Shown here piece after piece: positions 37,001-41,449 of a stretch of DNA of 64,000 nt. The notes beneath the pieces are model-generated. The model did no database searches. It was not told where the DNA came from and saw only the letters and a list, made by a program, of their open reading frames with translations. Source of the stretch: Arion vulgaris. Lineage: Eukaryota > Mollusca > Gastropoda > Stylommatophora > Arionidae. The translations under genes were made by a program, and so were the position numbers. Location: the NCBI GenBank assembly GCA_020796225.1, contig CM036753.1:69183865-69247864 (forward strand). Reading direction: 5' to 3'. The number at the start of each line of letters is the position of its first letter. Positions within the stretch are counted from its first letter, which is position 1.

Positions 37001-38469
37001 ATAACATTTACAAGTGTTAATAATTCGTTGAGAAGCGTCTGGTCGAATGGTTTAAAGCGCGGCTTTCATGCGGGTTCAATCCACGGTAAGGCCAAGGATT
37101 TTTGTTGTTGTGGACATAAACGAAAAATTTAAACCTGAACAACGTCGATGTGAGTGCGCTAGCCATGCGGCATTAAATTCCTCTGGCTCACGTCCCATCT
37201 GTCCTATACTGCCCTAAAAGGCTGTACTACAGACAGTAACGACAGAGAACGACAGAGAATGCTTCATTTACAATATTGTATCAAACCTAACATGTACTAG
37301 TGATAGTTGGAAAATAACTAAAGCTATACAAAATAAGCTGAGTGCATTTGAAAATAGATGTGTGCAAAAAATAATGAACATAAAATGGGACGAATTCAGT
37401 GAAGGTGATGAAATTAGAGAATGGCCTGCTGAACCACTAGTAACAACTGCTAAGAAAGAGATTATGAGATATGTTGAGCATACTTTGAGAATATATGATC
37501 AAAGTATAATAGAGCAAGCATTGACGTTGGAGGCAATGGGTTCAAGAAAGAAGTGACGCCATAGAGAAAACTCTGATCCGAACTTTATTCAGAGAGGCGA
37601 AAAATATCGGACTGAATGCCATAGAAAATATTGAGCGAGTTGCCCAAGACAGAGTGGTACTACTTGCAGGCCCTAGATAGCGTATAGCAGTAAGAGATGA
37701 TTTTAGTATTATAATTATATTATATTGTATTATATTATATTACATTACATTACATTACATTATATTATATTATATTATATTATATTATATTATATTATAT
37801 TATATTATATTATATTATATTATATTATATTATATTATTGATGTATATAAAAGGTATAAAGCAAAGGATTGACTTCATTGTACCTCGTTTCCCTATGTGG
37901 CTTCTTCCCTGTGCTGCAGAAACGACACGCCATCTACGCAGTGTGTTGTTCAAAGCACGAACTCTTAGAAATGTCAGGAAAACATTGTACATGTATCTCG
38001 GTGTTATATTCACGATGTTTACCTGAACATTCGCTTTTCTGCTAATTTTTATCGACTTTCACTGTCATTAGTTTTTTGTGCGCTTTTCTGGAGCAACGTT
38101 TACTCATCCGTCTCTCATATAACTATATCTTTATCTCTTACCTACAGTAAGAACAGAGATGATTGAAAAATATCTCCAGATGGAGTTAATTCCACAAACA
38201 ATAACCAGTAAAACTCACAATTAATTTGATAGTTGATTATTTTTACCTTGAAACATTTTCGAACTTGAAACTATAAACAAATCTTTGATTTTCATCTTTC
38301 TCAGAATCCACGAGTATTGTTTGCAGGTGAAGGATACGCTAACGGTTTTATATCCACATTCCATGGAGCATTACAAAGTGGATTAGATGCAGCAAATACT
38401 GTTCTGAAAGCTCGTGGGATTCATACTTCCAGGAAATTGGTTGATTTAATTGGTACTTCCAAAAAGTAG
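12882..38469 (+). CDS. FAD-dependent polyamine oxidase (spermine oxidase-like), 10 exons
   Basis: Flavin amine oxidase that, by family, oxidises spermine or acetylated polyamines to an aldehyde, an amine and H2O2. Exons: 12882-13032, 13768-13935, 16625-16818, 18513-18717, 23288-23485, 26284-26412, 30573-30662, 33848-33960, 36779-36887, 38305-38469. These give about 506 residues, a normal family length, once one extra base in exon 2 is ignored. Visible marks: GAGVAG dinucleotide loop (residues 12-17), Glu36 and GGR (42-44) for the FAD ribose and phosphate, FLHG with the conserved His63, GKVFLKWEKPFW before the substrate domain, NPYTRGTYSY, and LFAGE plus HGALQSG at the C-terminal FAD site. There is no signal peptide or transmembrane segment. 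The end (TSKK) is not a canonical peroxisomal PTS1, so cytosol is likely. Splice phases agree at every junction. As sequenced, exon 2 shifts frame near 13848 and hits TGA at 13866. That is either an assembly error or a recent null allele. Spermine and acetyl-polyamine preference cannot be told apart here. Confidence 0.9.
13380..13565 (-). mobile_element. Non-LTR retrotransposon 3' end in intron 1
   Basis: Shares CGTAGCAGGTTTAACTGATG, GCTTGATATG and AAGCCATCTTTTTCTTGG with the 3' end of the minus-strand element at 41450-42430. Only the tail is present. Confidence 0.7.
13768..13935 (+). CDS. Polyamine oxidase exon 2, with one-base frameshift
   Basis: Starts after TATTTAG. It reads DGKIIDIGAQFLHGWEGNPV in frame. 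Near 13848-13852 the frame must shift by one base to continue as EELFSPDEDYLNAH to NGEK; without the shift there is a TGA at 13866. Exon length modulo the flanking phases is exactly one base too long, which supports a single inserted base. The donor is GTAAGA at 13936 and it is copied several times downstream (see 13925-14295). Confidence 0.85.
13925..14295 (+). repeat. Tandem repeat (about 72 bp, 5 copies) containing the exon-2 splice donor
   Basis: The unit begins with the last bases of exon 2 and its donor (GAGAGAAAGTAAGATTTG), then CCTGTTGTGT, AATTAAGTATATTAG and TGCTTCCTTGAGTGGTG. Four more copies follow, near 13999, 14073, 14140 and 14212. Each carries a variant of the AAAGTAAGAT donor, so the exon 2 5' splice site has several near-identical neighbours in the intron. 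Confidence 0.85.
14300..14722. mobile_element. Family D element in inverted-repeat (fold-back) arrangement
   Basis: 14305-14435 on the plus strand and 14609-14720 on the minus strand are the same block of about 110-120 bp (TGATTGATTGA, CACTTCGG, AACCATGTGTG, CAGTGCA, CTCCGTAGTAC). They flank about 175 bp that includes GAACACGGGACCTACGTT. This could be a TIR or fold-back element, or two copies inserted head to head. The plus-strand copy at 33187-33630 keeps the central GAACACGGGACCTACGTT but not the second arm. Confidence 0.65.
14738..14930 (+). mobile_element. SINE family C, copy 1
   Basis: tRNA-like head: CGTAGCGCGTTGGACTACG (box A region) and GGGTTCAATTCCGCGGG (box B), then a body with CATGGCACCGAGCCGAAG. 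Almost identical to 38624-38815. Located in intron 2. Confidence 0.8.
15136..15388 (+). mobile_element. SINE-like family E copy
   Basis: AACACTGCGACCTACAGAAG, CATAAGAGGCGACTGAGG, CAGAAATCGGATGTGCTGG, CTCTTAGGCTCAGATCACAT, and a 3' (GAA)n end after GTGGTCGATATG. The same structure is at 20735-20972, 31368-31608, 26711-26975 (-) and 42785-43036 (-). Confidence 0.8.
15845..16088 (-). mobile_element. SINE family A copy in intron 2
   Basis: From the 3' end to the head: AAAGGATTGATTTCGTTGC, AAGCACGAACTCCG, AACAATCCTAGGAG, CCGGATTCGAATCC (box B, reverse), GACTTAGCCACTTC and CAGAGATCCCCC at the head. Near full length. Confidence 0.8.
16625..16818 (+). CDS. Polyamine oxidase exon 3
   Basis: Follows TTTGCAG. 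Reads IPYEQVSHVLQFLYDDLEQR to ALFRQEFN, the helical substrate-side segment. The end is chosen at 16818 (phase 2) because it joins exon 4 to give FNIWHAAYHK, with the family's conserved Trp. The donor GTTATC is weak, so the boundary may be off by a few codons. The open frame continues beyond, but that part is intronic. Confidence 0.75.
16970..17460 (-). mobile_element. Non-LTR retrotransposon C-terminal tail in intron 3
   Basis: The minus strand reads CYRRVLRILWTEKRTN, RKRKLRYFGHMKRH, KRRRGQRRRWNRDATDGLNM, then AGHLAYEREKFRRTVW and a stop. This is a typical end of an RTE/CR1-type ORF. Relatives: 3807-3965 (+) and 47160-47390 (-). Confidence 0.85.
17660..17890 (-). mobile_element. SINE family B copy in intron 3
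   Basis: GTAGTTTGCCATTC, AGAACGGGTGGTG, GTGATTCGAATTC (box B, reverse) and GTCACTATCCCCTAAACC (box A, reverse). Matches 11232-11500 inverted. Its 3' part (CAGGACTTTGCGAATTAAC) recurs at 34205. Confidence 0.8.
17966..18191 (-). mobile_element. SINE family A, diverged copy in intron 3
   Basis: GGTTGACTGCATTGC, AAGCACGAACTCCGTAG, AACAATTCTAGGAATCTC, TCGGATTCGAACC, then TTCTTCGCCACATAAACCCC at the head. Confidence 0.7.
18385..18465 (+). repeat. 12-bp short tandem repeat
   Basis: About six copies of TGTTGACTAAA variants, about 50 bp upstream of the exon 4 acceptor. Confidence 0.7.
18513..18717 (+). CDS. Polyamine oxidase exon 4
   Basis: After AAATACAG. Reads WHAAYHKIDNAVADLRDIS, then KGDRFTDIIGGMTGLL, the equivalent of the 'GG.QGL' stretch, and ends NTPVKEIDW before GTGAGT. 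Phase 0. Confidence 0.88.
18790..20300 (+). mobile_element. Penelope-like element, GIY-YIG endonuclease part and 3' tail, in intron 4
   Basis: Three frames joined by two frameshifts give LTFHPHNAPAVRILLREL, then AFRRNKNLRDLLVRSRLRP, then CYTCPYI, NLIYAILCKRCGMAYIGETG and RLGDRFAQHL. The Cys pairs plus LIYAI...AYIGETG, followed by an Arg and a His, are the C-terminal GIY-YIG nuclease of Penelope-like elements. The reverse transcriptase is absent, so this is 5'-truncated. The noncoding tail, C-rich in places, runs to a hammerhead-like GATAAAGG...CCGAAACGTTG at 20261-20292. Confidence 0.85.
20259..20295 (+). ncRNA. Hammerhead-ribozyme-like relic at the Penelope-like tail
   Basis: TTGATAAAGGTC...CACCGAAACGTTG. 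The GAAAC half of the hammerhead core follows a short GGT/ACC helix. The CUGANGA half is changed (TTGATAA), so self-cleavage is doubtful. Type I hammerheads are known in Penelope-like elements, which makes the placement sensible. Confidence 0.4.
20580..20720 (+). repeat. Dispersed repeat fragment
   Basis: GAAGTCGGAGTAGGCCGCC and a downstream CTAGGCGCTCTGAC. Related to 2695-2800 and 12770-12840. Confidence 0.45.
20735..20972 (+). mobile_element. SINE-like family E copy in intron 4
   Basis: AGTAACACTGCGACCTACAA, GGCATGTCGTAAGAGGC, GCTCTTAGGCTTGGATCACA and a terminal GAAGAAGAAGAA run. Confidence 0.8.
21087..21490. mobile_element. Short hAT-type nonautonomous DNA transposon with 8-bp target duplication
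   Basis: Ends CAGCGTTTCCCAAAGTGGGC and, inverted, CATAGATTCCCAAACTTTTT. These are imperfect terminal inverted repeats with the CA..TTCCCAAA core of hAT ends. GTGTAAAG stands on both sides (21079-21086 and 21491-21498), an exact 8-bp target site duplication as hAT transposases make. It is 404 bp with no transposase, so it would have been moved by a partner elsewhere. Confidence 0.88.
21540..22085 (+). mobile_element. Non-LTR retrotransposon C-terminal part in intron 4
   Basis: Frames in order: KKTKIMFTDKA, THLEYFGSIINN, TTCEMRCLRKAVN, YIEKQRIK, HLMRMEQN, GRRAGGRPRTRWIDNISESL. This is the post-palm 'K-T-K ... LGS' region, then the Cys/Arg tail. Several stops and frameshifts. Confidence 0.8.
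22380..22640 (+). mobile_element. Non-LTR retrotransposon C-terminal tail, joined to a SINE A
   Basis: RVVIQNIISQRQGNGQQKRW, then LNITLEEMGKLTRLAF, a basic tail followed by a 'LxxxEAGxLAxDR'-type end. A SINE A begins at once after it. Confidence 0.6.
22633..22856 (+). mobile_element. SINE family A copy in intron 4
   Basis: CGTGGGTTCGAATCCAGACC (box B), TGCCGGGACTACGGAG, GCAATACTCTGGCAGGTGA, then GAAGTCAATCCTTCGGC. The head upstream of box B is cut by the retroelement junction. Confidence 0.8.
22971..23165 (-). mobile_element. SINE family B copy in intron 4
   Basis: GTGGCATGTCCCAAAGGACG, AAACGAGTCGTTGATTTTC, TTCAGTAGTTTGCCATTGC and GGGGTTTGAACC (box B, reverse). Preceded by an (AT)n run at 22925-22961. 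Confidence 0.8.
23288..23485 (+). CDS. Polyamine oxidase exon 5
   Basis: After ACCCCAG. Reads KVLIICENGDEIEADHVIVT, the FAD-domain strand with the ADHVIVT signature, then PSLPIQFQTALGHVGFGGIG up to GTATAT. Phase 0, 66 codons. Confidence 0.9.
23560..23815 (-). mobile_element. Non-LTR retrotransposon C-terminal tail in intron 5
   Basis: Minus strand: GHTLRRNDQRISKQALKQDA, KIGRPKETLKRTLLREARN, then IEEIERVAQDRAVW. GRPKxTxxRT ... AxDRxxW is the hallmark end of these ORFs. A near-identical copy on the same strand is at 25615-25865. Confidence 0.88.
24197..24415 (+). repeat. Tandem repeat, three copies of about 70 bp, intron 5
   Basis: GACTTTCAGGTAACTTCAGC recurs near 24200, 24270 and 24337, each followed by GAGCCTATGTGGAC and CATTGACTCC. 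Every copy includes CAGGTAACT, which looks like a splice donor. Confidence 0.85.
24590..24890 (+). mobile_element. Non-LTR retrotransposon C-terminal tail in intron 5
   Basis: QSRFFGHIMRREGLEHLVTT, GKIQGRRDRGRRRKKMDGLT, then, past a stop, TSELM and LWRDMIAYAGRHGT. Best-preserved example here of the 'DGLTS ... AYAGRHGT' family. It serves as the reference for 9110-9325, 43400-44310 and 46040-46645. Confidence 0.85.
25615..25865 (-). mobile_element. Non-LTR retrotransposon C-terminal tail in intron 5, second copy
   Basis: NDQRISKQALQWDAKGSRKK, GRPKETLKRTLLREARNIGL, VAQDRAVWINYLQALCNV then stop. Same family and orientation as 23560-23815 and slightly more complete at the 3' end. Confidence 0.88.
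26284..26412 (+). CDS. Polyamine oxidase exon 6
   Basis: After TTGTTTCAG. Reads VFLKWEKPFWRIPSEDYF, completing the GKVFL...PFW motif, whose Lys next to the flavin is usually conserved. Ends at GTAAAC, phase 0. Confidence 0.9.
26455..27360 (+). repeat. 31-bp tandem array in intron 6, interrupted by a SINE E
   Basis: Clean copies of a 31-bp unit (TATTATGTTTCTTTATTAAT, AGATCATAATC) at 26455-26700, then diverged copies at 26990-27360. A SINE-like element splits the two parts (26711-26975). Confidence 0.88.
26711..26975 (-). mobile_element. SINE-like family E, inserted in the 31-bp array, with target duplication
   Basis: Minus-strand element from a (GAA)n tail (26711) to a head at 26975. Flanked by AGATTCTAATCT (26699-26710) and AGATCCTAATCT (26976-26987), a 12-bp target duplication with one mismatch. 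Body marks: AGGCCAGCACATCC, TATTACGACATGCCTTG. Confidence 0.85.
27440..28000 (+). mobile_element. Non-LTR retrotransposon C-terminal part, heavily decayed, intron 6
   Basis: Fragments line up with 37240-37690: GAAAATAGATGTTTGCG, AAAATGGAACGAATTC, GCAGGCATTGCAATG, then GAACGAGTTGCCCAGGATAG, the nucleotide trace of ERVAQD. The ends AATGTATAACGGTACGAGAG match the inverted copies at 23560 and 25615. Confidence 0.65.
28019..28200 (-). mobile_element. SINE-like family E variant, truncated
   Basis: CTTCTTCTTTCGATCACGGC and TGATGTATAATTGGTCTTTG match the variant at 42785-43036. The head side is lost where the GC-richer block begins. Confidence 0.6.
28200..29495 (+). pseudogene. GC-richer block with broken Cys-rich coding sequence, unrecognised
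   Basis: This part of intron 6 is clearly richer in G+C than its surroundings. Plus-strand frames look coding-like but break every 100-350 bases. Pieces include DLYIVDLTLPFTFEFDPE, ALVTITGPSSSGDVSCDC, CNNTLPGCPKAGISV, DLHVELVYGVSCSGDYDL and KVCFQGHHVEVGAGSC. Two neighbouring stretches (28675-28745 and 28757-28830) look like an old duplication (TTCCGGGGATGT start). The pieces suggest a secreted or extracellular repeat protein, but I recognise no family. It could also be a noncoding repeat with chance frames. Confidence 0.3.
29495..29685 (+). mobile_element. Non-LTR retrotransposon C-terminal tail, intron 6
   Basis: CPRETLRRTTQRELKNGRLK, SETIGRKAAERQQWKSLDK, VLCVK then stop. The GRPxxTWRRTxxxExK...A.DRxxWRxxVxALC pattern is clear although residues have drifted. 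Confidence 0.8.
29963..30186. mobile_element. piggyBac-type MITE with TTAA target duplication
   Basis: 224 bp. Ends CCCTTTAGCTGCTA and, inverted, CCCTTTCGCTGCTA, flanked by TTAA at 29959-29962 and 30187-30190. CCC-starting inverted ends plus TTAA are diagnostic of piggyBac-type transposition. There is no transposase. A second copy is at 48042-48255. Confidence 0.9.
30283..30360 (+). repeat. GCTGT pentamer microsatellite
   Basis: Runs of GCTGT (reading GTGCTGTGCTGTGCTG) broken by GGCTG, about 210 bp upstream of exon 7. Confidence 0.9.
30573..30662 (+). CDS. Polyamine oxidase exon 7
   Basis: After TTTACTTTTAG. Thirty codons, FGKPWWYGILAVETVF to WLSLDQ, then GTTAAT. Flanks and phase (0) agree with exons 6 and 8. 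Confidence 0.85.
30745..30910 (+). repeat. 54-bp tandem repeat, three copies, intron 7
   Basis: GAATCTGAAGAATTTAATGG and CGAATGGCTAGTGCAGTAGG recur at 54-bp spacing. The period is a multiple of three, so a frame stays open; no gene is implied. Confidence 0.9.
31368..31608 (+). mobile_element. SINE-like family E copy, intron 7
   Basis: GGGGGAGCAAAGAATAGTAA, CATGTCGTAAGAGGCGATTG, AGAAATCGGATGTGATGGCC, end GCGTTCGAAGAAGAAG. The best plus-strand reference for the family. Confidence 0.85.
31610..32045 (-). mobile_element. Retroelement RNase H domain fragment, intron 7
   Basis: Minus strand: DTVVFSDGSVV (first catalytic Asp strand), YKHACILSDSMNMPKK (second), WLDTLNTL, then GHKGHEGNERTDRLADIV, the closing His/Asp motif. 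A stop follows the first strand and another interrupts the middle. A different family from 4540-5410. Confidence 0.82.
32090..32670 (+). repeat. CT-rich tandem repeat, three copies of about 185-190 bp
   Basis: CTTTTATCGTTTGTTACATT (about 32108), TTTTATCGTTTGTCTGATCA (about 32295) and CCTTTTATCTTCTGTCCGAT (about 32481) start three diverged copies that share CATTGTTCGCG and CTTCATCGC. Pyrimidine-rich on this strand. Frames are open because of base bias. Confidence 0.75.
32850..33180 (+). mobile_element. Non-LTR retrotransposon C-terminal part, intron 7
   Basis: LLYGSECWRMTEQDKSKLST is the conserved 'YGSExW' helix after the reverse-transcriptase palm, then FHTTCL. The rest is frameshifted traces (RRRWIS, GKRKR). 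Confidence 0.75.
33187..33635 (+). mobile_element. Family D element, longest copy, intron 7
   Basis: TTGATTGATTGATTAATC, TTGCACTTCGGTGAGTAACC, GTGCACGAACTCCGTAGCAC, GAACACGGGACCTACGTT, then a tRNA-like end in reverse (ACGAGAGATCACCACCTAAC, TTTACACCACAGAGACCC). The shared GCACGAACTCCG block links it to SINE A. Confidence 0.65.
33848..33960 (+). CDS. Polyamine oxidase exon 8
   Basis: After AATATTCAG. Reads VEIAEELSDEEVKSVCHELL, the family's 'LSDEEV' helix, to PEPVEIYR. Ends in phase 2 before GTAAAT. Confidence 0.9.
34195..34335 (-). mobile_element. SINE family B fragment, intron 8
   Basis: CAGGACTTTGCGAATCAACT, GTAATTTGCCATTGC, GAACGGGTGGTGCC. Ends before the tRNA-like head. Confidence 0.75.
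34690..34915. mobile_element. Possible DNA-transposon-type fragment
   Basis: CAGGGCCGTGCTGTGCTATG, GGCGGCAGCACCAGGCGGCC and GGGCGGCATTTCG form a GC-rich block in AT-rich surroundings. The CAGGGCCG start resembles hAT-type ends, but I find no matching opposite end or target duplication. Confidence 0.3.
35068..35170 (+). repeat. 33-bp tandem repeat, three copies, intron 8
   Basis: CATCTATCCTTCTTTTTCA recurs with TGTTGTACC or TGCTGTATC between copies. CT-rich, each with TTTTTCAGG or TTTTTCATG that looks like a splice acceptor. Confidence 0.85.
35171..35885. other. Intron 8 sequence, nothing recognised
   Basis: Mixed composition. No domain or repeat that I can assign. Confidence 0.4.
35890..36700 (+). 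mobile_element. Non-LTR retrotransposon reverse-transcriptase C-terminal part, intron 8
   Basis: EDEDHLQHHINSLLIACRKY, MKINKQKTETMKISRT, HVSEFKYLCSIFTENG, then after one stop TYQLAPLL, CEMKYLRKAEGITRKDRLRN, IERQQMQWFGHLMRMKYNQP. Continuous except for one stop and a frameshift in an A-run near 36530. Same family as 1511-1850; this copy shows the region upstream of that fragment. Confidence 0.9.
36779..36887 (+). CDS. Polyamine oxidase exon 9
   Basis: After GTCTCTACAG. Completes Arg across the junction, then TKWLTNPYTRGTYSYLNCG, the strongly conserved PYTRGSY-type motif. Phase 0 end before GTATGT. Confidence 0.92.
37240..37690 (+). mobile_element. Non-LTR retrotransposon C-terminal part, intron 9
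   Basis: FENRCVQKIMNIKWDEFS-like, KKEIMRYVEHTLRIYDQSII, EQALTLEAMGSRKK, then frameshifted traces of LIRTLFREAKNIGLN and IERVAQDR. The same family as the inverted copies at 23560-23815 and 25615-25865, but covering more of the upstream segment. Confidence 0.8.
37700..37842 (+). repeat. TATAT/TACAT pentamer microsatellite
   Basis: Uninterrupted (TATAT)n, with a few TACAT units early on. Directly followed by the 3' end of a minus-strand SINE A. Confidence 0.95.
37850..37998 (-). mobile_element. SINE family A, 5'-truncated copy, intron 9
   Basis: AAAGGATTGACTTCATTGTA, CACGCCATCTACGCAGTG and AAAGCACGAACTC. The tRNA-like head is missing. Confidence 0.75.
38305..38469 (+). CDS. Polyamine oxidase exon 10 (C-terminus)
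   Basis: After TTTCTCAG. NPRVLFAGEGYANGFISTFH, then GALQSGLDAANTVL and a TAG stop. LFAGE and HGALxSG close the FAD site. GYANGF stands where most relatives have a ATHxxxYS-type sequence. I see no AATAAA in the 400 bases after the stop. Confidence 0.92.
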   Translation, partial: NPRVLFAGEGYANGFISTFHGALQSGLDAANTVLKARGIHTSRKLVDLIGTSKK

Positions 38470-38623
38470 AGAAACAAAAACACGATATAATTTGAATCGG
38501 TTGTTTAATTAATCATAAGTATTATTTGGAATTCTGAAATTCTCTCTCATTCACATTCTCTATATGGTTTCCACTATCGTTACGCCTTTATTTCTTGTCA
38601 TTTATCTTTATGTCCTCTGTGTG

Positions 38624-38815
38624 CCCGTCTGCCCAGCATGTTCGTAGCGCGTTGGACTACGGGTGACTATCCCTGTGTGTGTGCGGGTTCAATTCCGCGG
38701 GATGGCAGAAAAAGCCACAGATTCCCCAGATTTACGGTGTTCATGGCACCGAACCGAAGGGTTACGATGTCCATGGCACCGAGCCGAAGAGCTGAAAAGC
38801 TCAAGTGCTTCTGGA
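38624..38815 (+). mobile_element. SINE family C, copy 2
   Basis: Almost the same sequence as 14738-14930, including CGTAGCGCGTTGGACTACG and GGGTTCAATTCCGCGGG. Starts about 155 bp after the oxidase stop codon and abuts the 69-bp array. Confidence 0.85.
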
Positions 38816-38854
38816 TCGGAAAAAATGTCCACTGTGTGTTGTCAGGGCCCGGAA

Positions 38855-39893
38855 GGGAAGCATAAAATAGTAACACTGCTACATACGAGGCACGTAGTAA
38901 GAGACAACTGAGGTAAGAGTCTAGGGAAGCATAAAATAGTAACACTGCTACATACGAGGCAGGTAGTAAGAGACAACTGAGGTAAGAGTCTAGGGAAGCA
39001 TAAAATAGTAACACTGCTACATACGAGGCAGGTAGTAAGAGACAACTGAGGTAGGAGTCTAGGGAAGCATAAAATAGTAACACTGCTACATACGAGGCAG
39101 GTAGTAAGAGACGACTGAGGTAAGAGTCTAGGGAAGCATAAAATAGTAACACTGCTACATACGAGGCATGTAGTAAGAGACAACTGAGGTAAGAGTCTAA
39201 GGAAGCATAAAATAGTAACACTGCTACATACGAGGCAGGTAGTAAGAGACAACTGAGGTAAGAGTCTAGGGAAGCATAAAATAGTAACACTGCTACATAC
39301 GAGGCATGTAGTAAGAGACAACTGAGGTAAGAGTCTAGGGAAGCATAAAATAGTAACACTGCTACATACGAGGCAGGTAGTAAGAGACAACTGAGGTAGG
39401 AGTCTAGGGAAGCATAAAATAGTAACACTGCTACATACGAGGCATGTAGTAAGAGACAACTGAGGTAAGAGTCTAGGGAAGCATAAAATAGTAACACTGC
39501 TACATACGAGGCAGGTAGTAAGAGACAACTGAGGTAGGAGTCTAGGGAAGCATAAAATAGTAACACTGCTACATACGAGGCATGTAGTAAGAGACAACTG
39601 AGGTAGGAGTCTAGGGAAGCATAAAATAGTAACACTGCTACATACGAGGCATGTAGTAAGAGACAACTGAGGTAGGAGTCTAGGGAAGCATAAAATAGTA
39701 ACACTGCTACATACGAGGCAGGTAGTAAGAGACAACTGAGGTAAGAGTCTAGGGAAGCATAAAATAGTAACACTGCTACATACGAGGTACGTAGTAAGAG
39801 ACAACTGAGGTAAGAGTCTAGGGAAGCATAAAATAGTAACACTGCTACATACGAGGTACGTAGTAAGAGACGACTGAGGTAAGAGTCTAGGGA
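38855..39893 (+). repeat. 69-bp minisatellite derived from the SINE-E 5' part
   Basis: About 15 near-identical 69-bp units (GGGAAGCATAAAATAGTAAC, ACTGCTACATACGAGGC, GTAGTAAGAGACAACTGAGG). Variants at the GGCAGG/GGCATG position alternate. The last unit continues into the remainder of a SINE E (39893-40060), so the array is an expansion of that element's 5' part. The minus-strand frame of several hundred codons is an artefact of the period. Confidence 0.92.
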
Positions 39894-40065
39894 AGCTACT
39901 CTAGTAAATAATAGGTGTCCCAAAAATTGGATGTGCTGGCCTGCTTCTAGGTGCATTGCTGGTGCAACGTACAATCGCTCTTAGACTCGGATCACATACA
40001 GATCACAAAGAGTGGTTAAACAAGTTGTTGGTTTGGAGCGTTAGAGGAACAAGAAGAAGCCTTTA
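39893..40065 (+). mobile_element. SINE-like family E, 3' part after the array
   Basis: GAAGCTACTCTAGTAAATAA, AATTGGATGTGCTGGCC, CTCTTAGACTCGGATCACAT, AGTGGTTAAACAAG and a GAACAAGAAGAAG tail. Confidence 0.85.
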
Positions 40066-40460
40066 TGTTATATTTGTATTTATATTTTGCGTATTTTGAA
40101 GTTATTGTTGAAACTTGTTACCTTTCCATGTTAGAATGAACCACATGACAATCATTGTCATTATCATTAGTTCTCGTCCCGCCCAATGTCACATAAAGGA
40201 AAGACAAGAAATGTCCACTGCATTCAATCTTGTATCTTTCTTTCTATAGTCTCATGCATGTCTCTGAGCTCTGCTTCTATTTTGTCCTTCATTATTGACA
40301 GTTGTTTCGTCTACTATCATTATGAGATCCAGATCTGCATGCATAGTTTTGTGTTTTCTTTCTCTGCTTCTGTAGCTGTTTATTTTTTCATAGTGTGGAT
40401 CTCAATCGTCTTATACGACATGTGATGTGAAGCAAAAGAGGTTCTATACCTTTAAAGAGT
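40066..40460. other. Unassigned
   Basis: No gene or repeat recognised. Short frames have no domain signal. Confidence 0.4.
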
Positions 40461-40463
40461 TTT

Positions 40464-40704
40464 AAAGCAGAAGGATTGACTTCATTGCAGCGGGTTTTAC
40501 CCCATATGGCTTGGTCCCTCTCCACAGAAGTGACACTCCACCTGCCGAGAGTATTGCACAGAGCACGAACTCCGCAGCTACGGTAACAATCCTAGAGATC
40601 TCTGGAAAAAAATGCGCTCGTGGACATAATGGCGATGTCCGGATTCGAACCCTCGACCTTCAACTCGCAAGGCAAGGACTTAACCACTTAGTCACAGAGA
40701 CCCC
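40464..40704 (-). mobile_element. SINE family A, reference full-length copy
   Basis: 241 bp. Read on the minus strand it starts GGGGTCTCTGTGACTAAG, with box A continuing as TGGTTAAGTCCTTGCC and box B as GGGTTCGAATCCGGAC. The body then has CGGAGTTCGTGC and CAATACTCTCGGCAGG, and the 3' end TGCAATGAAGTCAATCC. Used here to interpret the 51-bp and 47-bp arrays. Confidence 0.88.
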
Positions 40705-40709
40705 TTCTA

Positions 40710-41280
40710 TTCCTTACTACCCTGAAAATCTCACAAGGGGAACCCTCGCTGTATATAATTTATTTTGGATCATCTATCTTTACGTCTTCCTCTTTCTCTC
40801 ACACACACAGAAAATATACACATACACACACATGTGCAGTGTGAACTGACTTAGATGACACTGTAACTGCACAACATACCTCTATTACTGCAACCCCTTC
40901 TGTTGTTTATTCTCGACCATGAAATATGTTTAAATTGACAAGTATCACCTTAATTTGTTTTCCTCTTTCTTTTTGTCCATTAAATTTGTTTACTGGTCCG
41001 ATGTAATTCGTTCCTACTTTGTTCAACAGTATATGCCACAAGCACACATACACTGCCATTGCCATTTATTTTTAACAAACAACAGTGTTTAATACAGTTG
41101 AAATATTTTGCTTATAATTAAATTACCCAAGCGTTTTATCTGATCAAAGGAATACATATCTGACATTCAATATTGTTCCATTTCCTTTATCAAGGAAACA
41201 TATGAAGGAATGAAATGCAGAATCATACATGAGGACCAATTGACGGAATCCTTTGAGATAAGAACCGGGAAGGGGGTGGG
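40710..41280. other. Unassigned, short CA tract
   Basis: A CACACA run at 40799-40835; the rest shows no gene. A G-rich stretch precedes the retroelement at 41285. Confidence 0.4.
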
Positions 41281-41449
41281 GCGGGGGTGGGAGGGGGAGA
41301 TCTCTTATCACCATTCCTGTTCTTGATGGCCATAGATTCAATCATGAAATCAACAACAACAGATAACAGATTGGAAATACAATGGACACTTATGAAACAA
41401 CTAGAGGACCTGGATTTTGCAGACGATCTGGCATTCTTCTTTCTTTCTC

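Noticed and set aside
12882..38469. Mollusc ink-type L-amino-acid oxidase instead of polyamine oxidase
   Set aside because: There is no signal peptide. FLHG, the PYTRGTY motif and the overall length fit the spermine/acetyl-polyamine oxidase branch better, though only a tree would settle it.
38667..39974. A 435-codon minus-strand open frame, the longest in the window
   Set aside because: It lies on the 69-bp array; 69 is divisible by 3, so any stop-free frame of one unit stays open. The peptide is a 23-residue repeat with no domain.
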